A stretch of 32,855 bases of DNA, taken from NCBI GenBank assembly GCA_028284955.1, contig JANQQS010000134.1, forward strand, positions 1 to 32,855. The letters are read 5' to 3'. Under the pieces are notes generated by a model. That model saw only the letters and a list, made by a program, of their open reading frames with translations. It searched no databases and was not told the origin of the DNA. Both the position numbers and the translations under genes were made by a program. Source of the stretch: Myxococcota bacterium (lineage in GTDB: Bacteria > Myxococcota_A > Polyangia > Polyangiales > Houyiibacteriaceae). Below are positions 26,653 through 32,855 of this stretch, piece by piece. Position 1 is the stretch's first letter; each line of letters starts with the position of its first letter.

Positions 26653-26691
26653 CCTCGCTCTGGGCTTCGTCTCAGGGCCTTGCCCAGGAGG
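26653..26691 (+). promoter_or_regulatory. Hairpin that would mask the rpsF ribosome-binding site
   Basis: CCTC (26653-26656), a 3-nt bulge and CTGGGC (26660-26665) can pair with GCCCAG (26682-26687) and GAGG (26688-26691). The right arm contains the whole AGGAGG Shine-Dalgarno sequence (26686-26691), 8 nt before the rpsF ATG. Such masking would suit feedback control, as known for S6:S18 on rpsF leaders in other bacteria. The rest of the 132-bp gap holds only a weak GGGT/ACCC stem before a T-run at about 26583-26605. Confidence 0.45.
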
Positions 26692-26699
26692 AAGGACCC

Positions 26700-27392
26700 A
26701 TGGCTAAAGCAACCGCTACCGTAGCGACTCCGCCGTCGCTTCCGCGGCGTTACGAAACGATTTACATTCTCAAACCCGGTGTTGACCCAGACGACGCCGA
26801 CAAAGTCGCGTCTCGATTCTCCGAAATCGTCGACAAGTTCGGCGGCAAAATCACGAAAGTCGACAGCTGGGGTAAGCGCAAGCTCGCTTATCTCATCCAA
26901 AAGCACTCCCGCGGCATTTTTATCCACGTCGATTTTGTCGGCGCCAACAAGTTGGTCGCCGAACTCGAGCGCAATCTTCGGCGCTTTGACGACGTCATCC
27001 GATATCAGACCATTCGCATCGAAGATGACATCGACATCAACGCGCTCGAAATCAACCCTGAAGAAACCAAATTCGAGCGCATTGAGCCCGGCGAAGAAGA
27101 AGTCGAACTGACGCGCGCGCAGCGATTGGGCATCGATATCCGCACCCCGTCGCCAAGCCAAGACGCCGCCCCGGAACCGGCGAGCAACGCCGCCCCGGAA
27201 CCTGCCGCAGCCAGCGCCAGCAACGGCGAGAGTGCCGACAGCTCGAGTGCCGAAGGCGCTACGGACAACTCCGCGCCCGCAGCTTCAGCAGAAGGCGCCG
27301 CACCAACCGACGACCAAGCGTCTGCGGACGCCACCAACGAGAAGAGCCCAGAAACCACCCCCGACGCCGGAGAATCTGATGAGCAATCTTGA
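26700..27392 (+). CDS. rpsF: 30S ribosomal protein S6 with long acidic tail
   Basis: The S6 fold spans about residues 18-110 ([58 protein letters not shown]). It is followed by about 100 residues of low-complexity Ala/Glu/Ser/Pro/Asp sequence ([28 protein letters not shown]), so the protein is 230 residues against 131 in E. coli. S6 pairs with S18 on the 30S platform. The ATG at 26700 is supported by AGGAGG at 26686-26691. An upstream frame starting at 26646 is not used. The last 14 bases overlap rpsR, implying translational coupling. Confidence 0.96.
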   Translation: MAKATATVATPPSLPRRYETIYILKPGVDPDDADKVASRFSEIVDKFGGKITKVDSWGKRKLAYLIQKHSRGIFIHVDFVGANKLVAELERNLRRFDDVIRYQTIRIEDDIDINALEINPEETKFERIEPGEEEVELTRAQRLGIDIRTPSPSQDAAPEPASNAAPEPAAASASNGESADSSSAEGATDNSAPAASAEGAAPTDDQASADATNEKSPETTPDAGESDEQS

Positions 27393-27714
27393 CGTCCAGG
27401 AAGTTGGTTCGCGCGAGGGAAAGCGAGAATCATCCACACGCGGATCGGTAGTCCGGGAAGCACGTACCGATGCGGATCCGCTTGGCATTCGGCGCCGCCG
27501 GTCGGCCAAAAAGCGCGCCCCGTCGTTCACGTCCGATCCGGACTTCCACTTCAACTACAAAGACCCACAGCAGCTGCGCTATTTTCTTACCGAGCGCGGC
27601 AAAATTGTTCCGCGAAGAATCAGCGGCCTTACCGCGAAACAGCAGCGAGAACTGACGCTGGCGGTCAAACGCGCGCGGAACATCGCGCTGCTCCCCTACA
27701 CCGCGGTCAAGTGA
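27379..27714 (+). CDS. rpsR: 30S ribosomal protein S18 with basic N-terminal extension
   Basis: The 111-residue protein has the S18 core in about residues 50-108 ([51 protein letters not shown]). The first 45 or so residues are an extension ([20 protein letters not shown], then [11 protein letters not shown]) that the E. coli protein (75 residues) lacks. The start ATG at 27379 lies inside the rpsF end and is preceded by GGAGA. It binds S6. The next gene, rplI, starts 8 bp after its stop codon. Confidence 0.96.
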   Translation: MSNLDVQEVGSREGKRESSTRGSVVREARTDADPLGIRRRRSAKKRAPSFTSDPDFHFNYKDPQQLRYFLTERGKIVPRRISGLTAKQQRELTLAVKRARNIALLPYTAVK

Positions 27715-27721
27715 GGCAAGC

Positions 27722-28180
27722 ATGGCACGCAATATTCAGGTAGTGCTCCGGCAAGACGTCGACAACCTGGGCGAAAGCGGCGAGATCGTTCGCGTTCGAC
27801 CGGGTTTCGCGCGGAACTTTCTGATTCCGAGAGGGCTCGCAACAGCAGCCACTCGCTCGAACATCAAGCAGTTCGAGCACGAACGAGCCGCCGCGTTGGC
27901 GCGCGCAGAAAAACGGCGCGGCGACGCGCTTGCGCTAGCCGCGCAGCTCGAAAAAGTTCGCATCCAGGTTGCCAAACAAGCTGGAGACGAAGGCAAGCTG
28001 TTTGGGTCGGTGACGTCGGCAGATATCGTCAAAGCGTTTGCTCTGAAGGGCCACGAAATCGACAAACGGAAGATCGACCTGCCGGAAACCATCAAGGAAA
28101 CCGGCACCCATGAGATCAGCATCAAACTCGCGTCAGGAGTCACCGCGCGGGTGAAACTCGACGTCACCACCGCGGCATAG
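27722..28180 (+). CDS. rplI: 50S ribosomal protein L9
   Basis: This 152-residue protein has the N-terminal L9 domain (MARNIQVVLRQDVDNLGESGEIVRVRPGFARNFLIPRGLA), a long connecting helix and the C-terminal domain (GKLFGSVTSADIVKAF ... KIDLPETIKETGTHEISIKL). Length is normal. It binds 23S rRNA near the L1 stalk. GAGG, shared with the rpsR stop codon region, serves as its ribosome-binding site. dnaB follows 11 bp downstream. Confidence 0.98.
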   Translation: MARNIQVVLRQDVDNLGESGEIVRVRPGFARNFLIPRGLATAATRSNIKQFEHERAAALARAEKRRGDALALAAQLEKVRIQVAKQAGDEGKLFGSVTSADIVKAFALKGHEIDKRKIDLPETIKETGTHEISIKLASGVTARVKLDVTTAA

Positions 28181-28191
28181 CCGTCGGACAG

Positions 28192-29616
28192 GTGGCGCCA
28201 ACCCTCGCGAAACCACTCAACGGCGGAACCGCTCCGCGGGGCGGCCAAGTGCCGCCCAATTCGCTCGACGCCGAACGCGCCGTGCTGGGCGGCATTCTCC
28301 TCGAAAATCAGGCGATGAATATCGTCGTAGAAATCCTCTCCAGCGAGGATTTCTATAGCGAGGCGAATACCCGTATTTTCGAAGCGATGGTCGGGTTATT
28401 CGCGCGCAATCAACCCGTCGACCACGTGACGTTGCGAGACGACCTGGCGCAGGGAGGAAAGCTTCAAGCCGTAGGCGGGGACGAATACCTGCTGTCTCTG
28501 ACCAACACCATCCCCACCGTGGCCAACATTCAGGCACACGCGAACATAGTTCGTGAAAAATCCGTGGTGCGGAGCTTGATTACTTCCTGCCACGAAATCG
28601 CCGCGCGTGGGTATGGCGACTACGGGGCAGTCGAAGAGTACCTCGATGAAGCCGAAGGCTCGATCTTCAAGATCGCCAAGGAACGCCAGCGCAGTCCGTA
28701 CGAACACGTGAAAGACGTGGTGATGCGGACGTTCGAAGAGATCAATGAGGCGGCCAAGCGCGGCCATTCCATCACCGGGGCCCCCACCGGTTTTGACCGA
28801 CTCGACGGTATGACGGCGGGCATGCACCCCGGCGATCTCATCATCATCGCAGGTCGACCGGGCATGGGAAAGACATCGTTCGCGCTCAACGTTGGTCTGA
28901 ACGCATGCGCGGCGAGGCAAACTCCAGTCGCGGTTTTTTCTCTCGAGATGCCCAAAGAGCAACTCGTTCGACGCATGCTGTGCAGCGAAGCGAGAGTGGA
29001 CGGCTCACGAATGCGAACCGGAAAACTGGTTCGTGATGATTGGCCGAAACTCGCCAACGCCGCCGGGGTGCTCAGCGAGATGCCCATCTGGATCGACGAT
29101 ACCCCGGCGATCACCATGCTCGAGCTGCGCGCCAAGTCTCGACGACTCATGAGCGACAGCGGTCTCGGACTTATTGTCGTGGACTACCTCCAGCTCATGC
29201 GCTCAGGCTCGCGCAACGACTCCCGCGAGCAAGAAATCTCTGAAATCAGCCGATCGCTAAAGGCACTCGCCAAAGAGCTGAGTATCCCCGTGATTGCGCT
29301 GTCTCAGCTTAACCGCGGCGTGGAGTCACGCGGCGTGAAAGACAAACGCCCCCAGCTTTCAGACCTACGTGAATCGGGCGCCATCGAGCAGGACGCCGAT
29401 ACAATCTGGTTCATCTATCGTGATGAGGTGTACAACAAGGAAAGCGAAGACCGAGGCGTCGCCGAAATCATCATCGGCAAGCAACGGGCAGGCCCCGTAG
29501 GCACTTGCCGCGTTCGGTTCTTCAACGAATACACGCGTTTTGACAATCTCGCAGAGGATGACTACTACGGTGCCGACGCGGGGGGACCTGCCTCGTACGA
29601 CGACTTCGCAGACTAG
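28192..29616 (+). CDS. dnaB: Replicative DNA helicase DnaB
   Basis: The 474-residue hexameric helicase unwinds DNA at the replication fork. The N-terminal domain begins after a short Pro/Gly-rich leader (PNSLDAERAVLGGILLENQAM). The RecA-like domain has Walker A GRPGMGKT, Walker B LIVVDYLQLM, motif QLNRGVESR and DLRESGAIEQDAD. No intein is present. The GTG start lies 11 bp after rplI. The rpsF-rpsR-rplI-dnaB order is widely conserved. The tail is acidic. Confidence 0.98.
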   Translation: MAPTLAKPLNGGTAPRGGQVPPNSLDAERAVLGGILLENQAMNIVVEILSSEDFYSEANTRIFEAMVGLFARNQPVDHVTLRDDLAQGGKLQAVGGDEYLLSLTNTIPTVANIQAHANIVREKSVVRSLITSCHEIAARGYGDYGAVEEYLDEAEGSIFKIAKERQRSPYEHVKDVVMRTFEEINEAAKRGHSITGAPTGFDRLDGMTAGMHPGDLIIIAGRPGMGKTSFALNVGLNACAARQTPVAVFSLEMPKEQLVRRMLCSEARVDGSRMRTGKLVRDDWPKLANAAGVLSEMPIWIDDTPAITMLELRAKSRRLMSDSGLGLIVVDYLQLMRSGSRNDSREQEISEISRSLKALAKELSIPVIALSQLNRGVESRGVKDKRPQLSDLRESGAIEQDADTIWFIYRDEVYNKESEDRGVAEIIIGKQRAGPVGTCRVRFFNEYTRFDNLAEDDYYGADAGGPASYDDFAD

Positions 29617-29678
29617 CGACCGCACAGACCACCGACTGTGCAGTCTAATCCTCTGCGCAGACCAACACGGAGCACCCG
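29617..29678. other. Short dnaB-FadL spacer with small inverted repeats
   Basis: CACAG/CTGTG and GACT-GTGC-AGTC inverted repeats lie just after the dnaB stop codon. Neither is followed by a T-run, so no intrinsic terminator can be called. GGAG at 29669-29672 is the likely ribosome-binding site for the next gene. Confidence 0.3.
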
Positions 29679-31244
29679 CTGAGAACTCCGCGACAGCGAA
29701 CGCAGCAACTTCTCTTCCTAGGTGGGTGGTGTCTTTGTCTGAGCGCGTCAAACACCGCCCGGGCTGGCGGCTACGAGTTTTCGCTCGCGGGAACTCGCGC
29801 GCTCGGGCGCGCTGGCGCCTACAGCGCCCAAGTCGACGGCCCTTTGGCCCTTCTCTACAACCCTGCAAACCTTGCCGTAATTTCGGGCATGCAGCTGGAG
29901 GTGGGCTCGCACCTCGCGTGGTTTCGAGGATGCGGCACGCGATCCGGTACATACACACAGTACGCGACAACCCCCAACAACGATCCCCAGGGCGCGAACA
30001 CCCAAGACCGGATTGTAAGCCCGAACGTCCCCAGCGTGTTTGGCACCTCGGGAGACATTGATGCACAAAACATTACGGCGCCCGAGGTCTGCAGCGATGG
30101 GTTCCCCGCAGTTTTACCCAACCTCGCATTTGGCTGGCATCCCCTGCCCAAATGGGGTTTTGGCGCAGGACTATTCGTGCCCACAGCGATCGGGCGCGCA
30201 CACTGGGGCAGCAAAGATCGCGGCACTGTGCGGGTGGACGGCCAGGAGCTGCCTTCGCCACTGCGTTATGACTTGGTAGAAAAGAATATTGTTCTGGTCT
30301 ATCCCACTCTCGGCGTCGGATACGCGCCGCATCCGGCAGTGCGATTGGGAGCCGCGATAGGTTTTGGCGTCGGCAACTTCGCGTTTTCGAACGCCGTGCG
30401 ACCCGTACGCGGCGAGGAGTTCGGCCGAGATGTGTTTGCGACGATCGACGTTCGCGACAACTTCGTGCCCCGAATCACCCTCTCGGCACTCGTTCGTCCA
30501 CACAAGAACCTCGATCTTACCTTGGTGTGGAACTGGCAGGATGATGTCCGCGCGAGCGGAACCACGCGTCTCATTTCGACAATCTATCGAGAGACTCCAG
30601 CCGACGATGTTCGATTGAATGATATTCGCTTTCGCGCGCCTCAACCCTGGCAGTTGACGCTGGGCGCCCGATACGCGCAGCCTCGCGCTTCAGATGGCGA
30701 CCCATCGACGAACGCTCGCGATACGTTGAGCCAAGAGCGCTGGGATATCGAACTCGACGTGGTGTACGAACGCAACTCCCAGGTGGACGCTTTTGTGCTC
30801 GACATCCCTGCCGGGAACACCATTCGCGTGGAGGACAATCTCGAGCCCCCTATTCCCACCGAGATTCGTCTGCCCATGGAGTGGCGTGATCAAATCGCGA
30901 TTCGACTGGGAGGAGACTACAATCTCTTGGCGGATCGATTGGCTCTGCGGCTCGGCTTCTCCTACGAAAGCCCCGGGGTTGAGACGGGCTACGCGCAGCT
31001 CACGTTCATGCCGTTTGAACGCTTGGGAGCCCACTTGGGGGCTACATTGCGCGTTGGGAAGGTCGACTTGTCGCTGGCGTACGCATATATCCGAGCGCTC
31101 CGAACCACTGAGACTGACGCCGAAGCGAATCTCACCCAGGTCATCGCGGTGGATACGCTAGGCGGGCCTACGGTGTTCAACGCTGGCTCCTATACGGCAC
31201 AGGTCAACGTGCTGTCGCTCTCCGCAAACGTTCACCTGCGATAA
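29679..31244 (+). CDS. FadL/OmpP1-type outer-membrane transporter, CTG start
   Basis: FadL-family barrels bring hydrophobic molecules across the outer membrane. The frame reads AGGYEFSLAGTRALGRAGAYSAQVDGPLALLYNPANLA, the family's N-terminal hatch, then GFGAGLFVPTAIGR, WNWQDDV, LGFSYESPGVETG and a beta-strand C-terminus. Extending upstream there is a stop (TAA at 29646), and the open part includes a good signal peptide: RTPRQRTQQ, LLFLGGWCLCLSA, cleavage after TARA. No ATG, GTG or TTG lies in frame between that stop and the hatch. CTG at 29679 follows GGAG by 6 nt and precedes the signal peptide, so it is the likely start (521 residues). The first conventional start, TTG at 29844, would remove signal and hatch. 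The 3' end overlaps the convergent gene by 13 bp. Confidence 0.8.
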   Translation: MRTPRQRTQQLLFLGGWCLCLSASNTARAGGYEFSLAGTRALGRAGAYSAQVDGPLALLYNPANLAVISGMQLEVGSHLAWFRGCGTRSGTYTQYATTPNNDPQGANTQDRIVSPNVPSVFGTSGDIDAQNITAPEVCSDGFPAVLPNLAFGWHPLPKWGFGAGLFVPTAIGRAHWGSKDRGTVRVDGQELPSPLRYDLVEKNIVLVYPTLGVGYAPHPAVRLGAAIGFGVGNFAFSNAVRPVRGEEFGRDVFATIDVRDNFVPRITLSALVRPHKNLDLTLVWNWQDDVRASGTTRLISTIYRETPADDVRLNDIRFRAPQPWQLTLGARYAQPRASDGDPSTNARDTLSQERWDIELDVVYERNSQVDAFVLDIPAGNTIRVEDNLEPPIPTEIRLPMEWRDQIAIRLGGDYNLLADRLALRLGFSYESPGVETGYAQLTFMPFERLGAHLGATLRVGKVDLSLAYAYIRALRTTETDAEANLTQVIAVDTLGGPTVFNAGSYTAQVNVLSLSANVHLR

Positions 31245-31939
31245 GAAGAAGGGCTCGAAGGCCATTCGACGACCGCGCGATATCCAAATGCGCGAACCAA
31301 CTGAGTGAGCGTGGTCTCTGCGTTTCGCTTAGCGCGCTCTAGGATGGCTCCGTCGAGAGCCGCTTGGCGGGCTTCTCCCTCTGCGCGAAGCCGCGCCTGC
31401 TGTTCCAGGTTGCGACGTTTTTTGGCGAGCAAATCGGTATGTCGGCTGTGGACATAGGTGCGTCGGCTGTCGAGCCGCGCCCACAGAATCTTCGGCGGAG
31501 GAAGGCGTATGCGCGCGGTTCGCGACGTCTGATCGAGCACGATATCGCCATCTCGCATGTCCGTGAAGTCGACCCCCGCGGTGACGTCCACCGCGGCCAC
31601 CAAGAGAATCGCATCGCGAACCTCAACCAGACCGAAGAGGTGCTTTTGCGAATCCTGAAGGTCGATCACGCGTTCGAGGTGATATGTCACCGACTCGAGT
31701 TTCGCGAGGTCTTGAACCGCCACGAGAATGTTCGTAGCGTCGCGCAGAGCCAAGCCTTTCTCATCGGTGTGGGTCGATGAAGCGCCCTCGGTCCACGCCA
31801 AAGCCGCCCATGTCGCAAGCGCCCCCATGCCGAGACCCAAACCCAGCACCATCCATACGTTGGCGGATGCGAAGCGGCGACCCCGCGGAGGCTCTTGCGG
31901 CGGCGTCTTCTCGGGTTCAGGCACGTCTAAAACGCGCAT
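31232..31939 (-). CDS. DUF4230 membrane-anchored protein
   Basis: The 235-residue protein has a Pro/Arg-rich cytoplasmic start, one membrane helix (VWMVLGLGLGMGALATWAALAW) and an outside domain. The features LVAVQDLAKLESVTYHLERVID, FGLVEVRDAILLVAAVDVTAGVDFTDM and ITARIRLPPPKIL-like strands (as TARIRLPPPKIL) match DUF4230, a family of unknown function. A coiled helical stretch (LLAKKRRNLEQQARLRAEGEA) follows. The start ATG overlaps the end of the upstream lipoprotein gene by 13 bp, so the two are probably translated together. It also overlaps the FadL-type gene on the other strand by 13 bp. Confidence 0.75.
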   Translation of the reverse strand: MRVLDVPEPEKTPPQEPPRGRRFASANVWMVLGLGLGMGALATWAALAWTEGASSTHTDEKGLALRDATNILVAVQDLAKLESVTYHLERVIDLQDSQKHLFGLVEVRDAILLVAAVDVTAGVDFTDMRDGDIVLDQTSRTARIRLPPPKILWARLDSRRTYVHSRHTDLLAKKRRNLEQQARLRAEGEARQAALDGAILERAKRNAETTLTQLVRAFGYRAVVEWPSSPSSYRR

Positions 31940-32514
31940 CCTGACGGCTGCGGAGGCTCGCGCTCGGCCGCAGCTGCAAAATCGGCGTCGACGCGGATCG
32001 ATGCAAACTCTCCATCCACCGAGCCGCGTATGGCTTGAGTTCCATATCCGCCCGGGTGCATGTGGGCCCGTACGGTCACGGTGTCAGTCGGTTCGATAGC
32101 CACCGGACCCCCCGTTCGCGTGAAGGGCTGCTCGTCTACATGGCTGTGCGCAAGAATGCGACGATAGAGAAGGGTTCCGTCCGCGCGAAGCACTTCCCAC
32201 CAGTCTGCGTACTGATCGCAGCCCGTATCAGGGCTCGCGATAGTCACGCCAAAAGTGTACCGCTCGCGTTGGCCAGTAATGCGCACCTCGGTGACTACGG
32301 CTTCGGTTGTAGTTTCTCGCGCAGCGTCCGCGGCAAGCGCACCACCATCGGCTCCATCGCTCTCAGGGCTCGCACCACTCTCCGCCGAGCCCTCCACGTC
32401 TGGAGAATCAGTAGGCCGCGTGGACGATGAACCACAAGCCAAAATCGCGAGCGCACAACCGAGAACCGCAGCTGCACGACCCCAGCGGGCAAATTCGTAT
32501 GCAAAACAACCCAT
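31927..32514 (-). CDS. Secreted lipoprotein of unknown function
   Basis: The 195-residue product has a signal peptide with lipobox LAILA before Cys, an acidic Ser/Gly/Ala/Asp-rich linker of about 50 residues, and a beta-rich domain (VTEVRITGQRERYTFGVTIASPDTGCDQYADWWEVLRADGTLLYRRILAHSHVDEQPFTRTGGPV) containing two His and a Cys pair candidate (with the C-terminal GCAF). I do not recognise a named family. The ATG at 32514 is preferred over TTG at 32541 because the signal peptide begins there. Overlap with the DUF4230 gene implies a functional pair. Mature protein is likely on the outer or inner membrane surface. Confidence 0.7.
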   Translation of the reverse strand: MGCFAYEFARWGRAAAVLGCALAILACGSSSTRPTDSPDVEGSAESGASPESDGADGGALAADAARETTTEAVVTEVRITGQRERYTFGVTIASPDTGCDQYADWWEVLRADGTLLYRRILAHSHVDEQPFTRTGGPVAIEPTDTVTVRAHMHPGGYGTQAIRGSVDGEFASIRVDADFAAAAEREPPQPSGCAF

Positions 32515-32537
32515 GACGAAACTCAGTCTACCGCAAA

Positions 32538-32642
32538 GCAATCAGACTCAAAATCTCAGCACTCATACGCAACTTGGCCTTCTGATCTTTCGCAAGGAGA
32601 GAGCGAGGAGATCGTCCGCGATCAGGCCAAAAGGATGCTGCT
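32538..32642 (+). repeat. Repeat B copy 3
   Basis: A 23-nt block at 32538-32560 is the exact reverse complement of 10046-10068, and TACGCAACT (32566-32574) is the reverse complement of 10028-10036. A second block, 32591-32610, is 18/20 identical to 10111-10130 but in the same orientation, so the two blocks are rearranged between copies. CTTGGCC-TTC-TGATC and GATCAGGCCAA form a stem around the second block. Confidence 0.75.
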
Positions 32643-32653
32643 TTATGTTGTCT

Positions 32654-32855
32654 GGAGGGTTTGAGGCAAACCCTCCCCCCACGGAATACGATTCCGCGGG
32701 GCCCCCCTTCCGACTCCGGCCGCTTTCGCGGCCGCCCCACCACGACGCGGCGGGGCCCCCGCAGTTCAACCCAACGTAACCTGGTCTCGTGCTTCCTGGC
32801 GGGGGAGCTTGGGTGAATCGTTCGGGATCGTATCCCGAACGAGAGGGTCTGGGTG
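32654..32855 (-). repeat. Repeat A copy 4 (reversed, cut by the window end)
   Basis: Read on the minus strand: H1 is cut by the window end (32844-32855); H2 32819-32841 (CGTTCGGGAT, loop ACG, perfect); linker with ATTCACCCAAGCTCCCCC; H3 32734-32756 (GCCCCGCCGC, loop GTC); H4 32718-32733 (GGCCGC, GNRA-type loop GAAA); H5 32677-32701 (CCCCGCGGAAT, loop CGT); H6 32654-32676 (GGAGGGTTTG, loop CCT, perfect). It follows repeat B copy 3 directly, and no gene lies between it and the lipoprotein start at 32514. Confidence 0.9.

Noticed and set aside
26646-26699. An earlier ATG start for rpsF
   Set aside because: It would put the strong AGGAGG site inside the gene; the ATG at 26700 has ideal spacing and S6 homology begins after it.

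Overview
The window is a GC-rich bacterial chromosome segment that looks like Myxococcota (the former Deltaproteobacteria: myxobacteria or Bradymonadales-like). The pointers are an FHA-domain sigma-54 activator, a Ser/Thr kinase with an HRDMSPQN catalytic loop, a MopE-type lipoprotein (CDGVDNDCDDTIDE), calcium-binding thrombospondin type-3 repeats in secreted proteins, and Cys-rich lipoproteins. No rRNA, tRNA, CRISPR array or transposase was found.

Layout. (1) 277-5593, plus strand: an envelope-themed run encoding a DUF481 outer-membrane protein, an MscS channel, a 58-residue protein, an OmpA/TSP3 protein, a signal-peptidase-I-like protein that has lost its catalytic Ser and Lys, and an FHA sigma-54 activator. 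(2) 5819-9957: a DUF2254 membrane protein, an HD protein resembling the tail of CCA-adding enzymes, and a Ser/Thr kinase. (3) 10253-12796, minus: ftsA-ftsZ. (4) 13054-14646: a MopE-type lipoprotein. (5) 14660-18780, minus: dprA-xerC-hslV-hslU, a classic order. (6) 18826-24027: a vWA/TSP3 lipoprotein, a PepSY-like lipoprotein, an XRE regulator and a DUF1624 membrane acyltransferase. (7) 24093-29616, plus: prs-rplY-pth-rpsF-rpsR-rplI-dnaB, a housekeeping block for nucleotide supply, translation and replication. (8) 29679-32514: a FadL-type porin that seems to start at CTG, then two overlapping minus-strand genes (a lipoprotein and a DUF4230 protein).

The most unusual content lies between genes. 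Repeat A, about 209 bp, occurs four times (5612-5820, 21688-21944, 25704-25799 truncated, 32654-end reversed). A full copy is a string of six short hairpins with 3-4 nt loops around a strongly conserved linker. Stem sequences differ between copies, often with paired changes that keep the stem, and one hairpin keeps a GNRA-type loop in two copies. A 23-24 bp unit derived from its first arm is iterated next to one copy and at the window start. A second family, repeat B, has three copies (near 61, 10028 and 32538). Both sit in the longest gaps, often between convergent genes, and run up to or over stop codons. They carry no gene of their own and are the best candidates here for an undescribed structured or mobile element.

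Other points worth attention are the catalytically dead signal peptidase homologue, the CTG-initiated FadL protein, an 18-residue propeptide on HslV, and a hairpin that would hide the rpsF ribosome-binding site.
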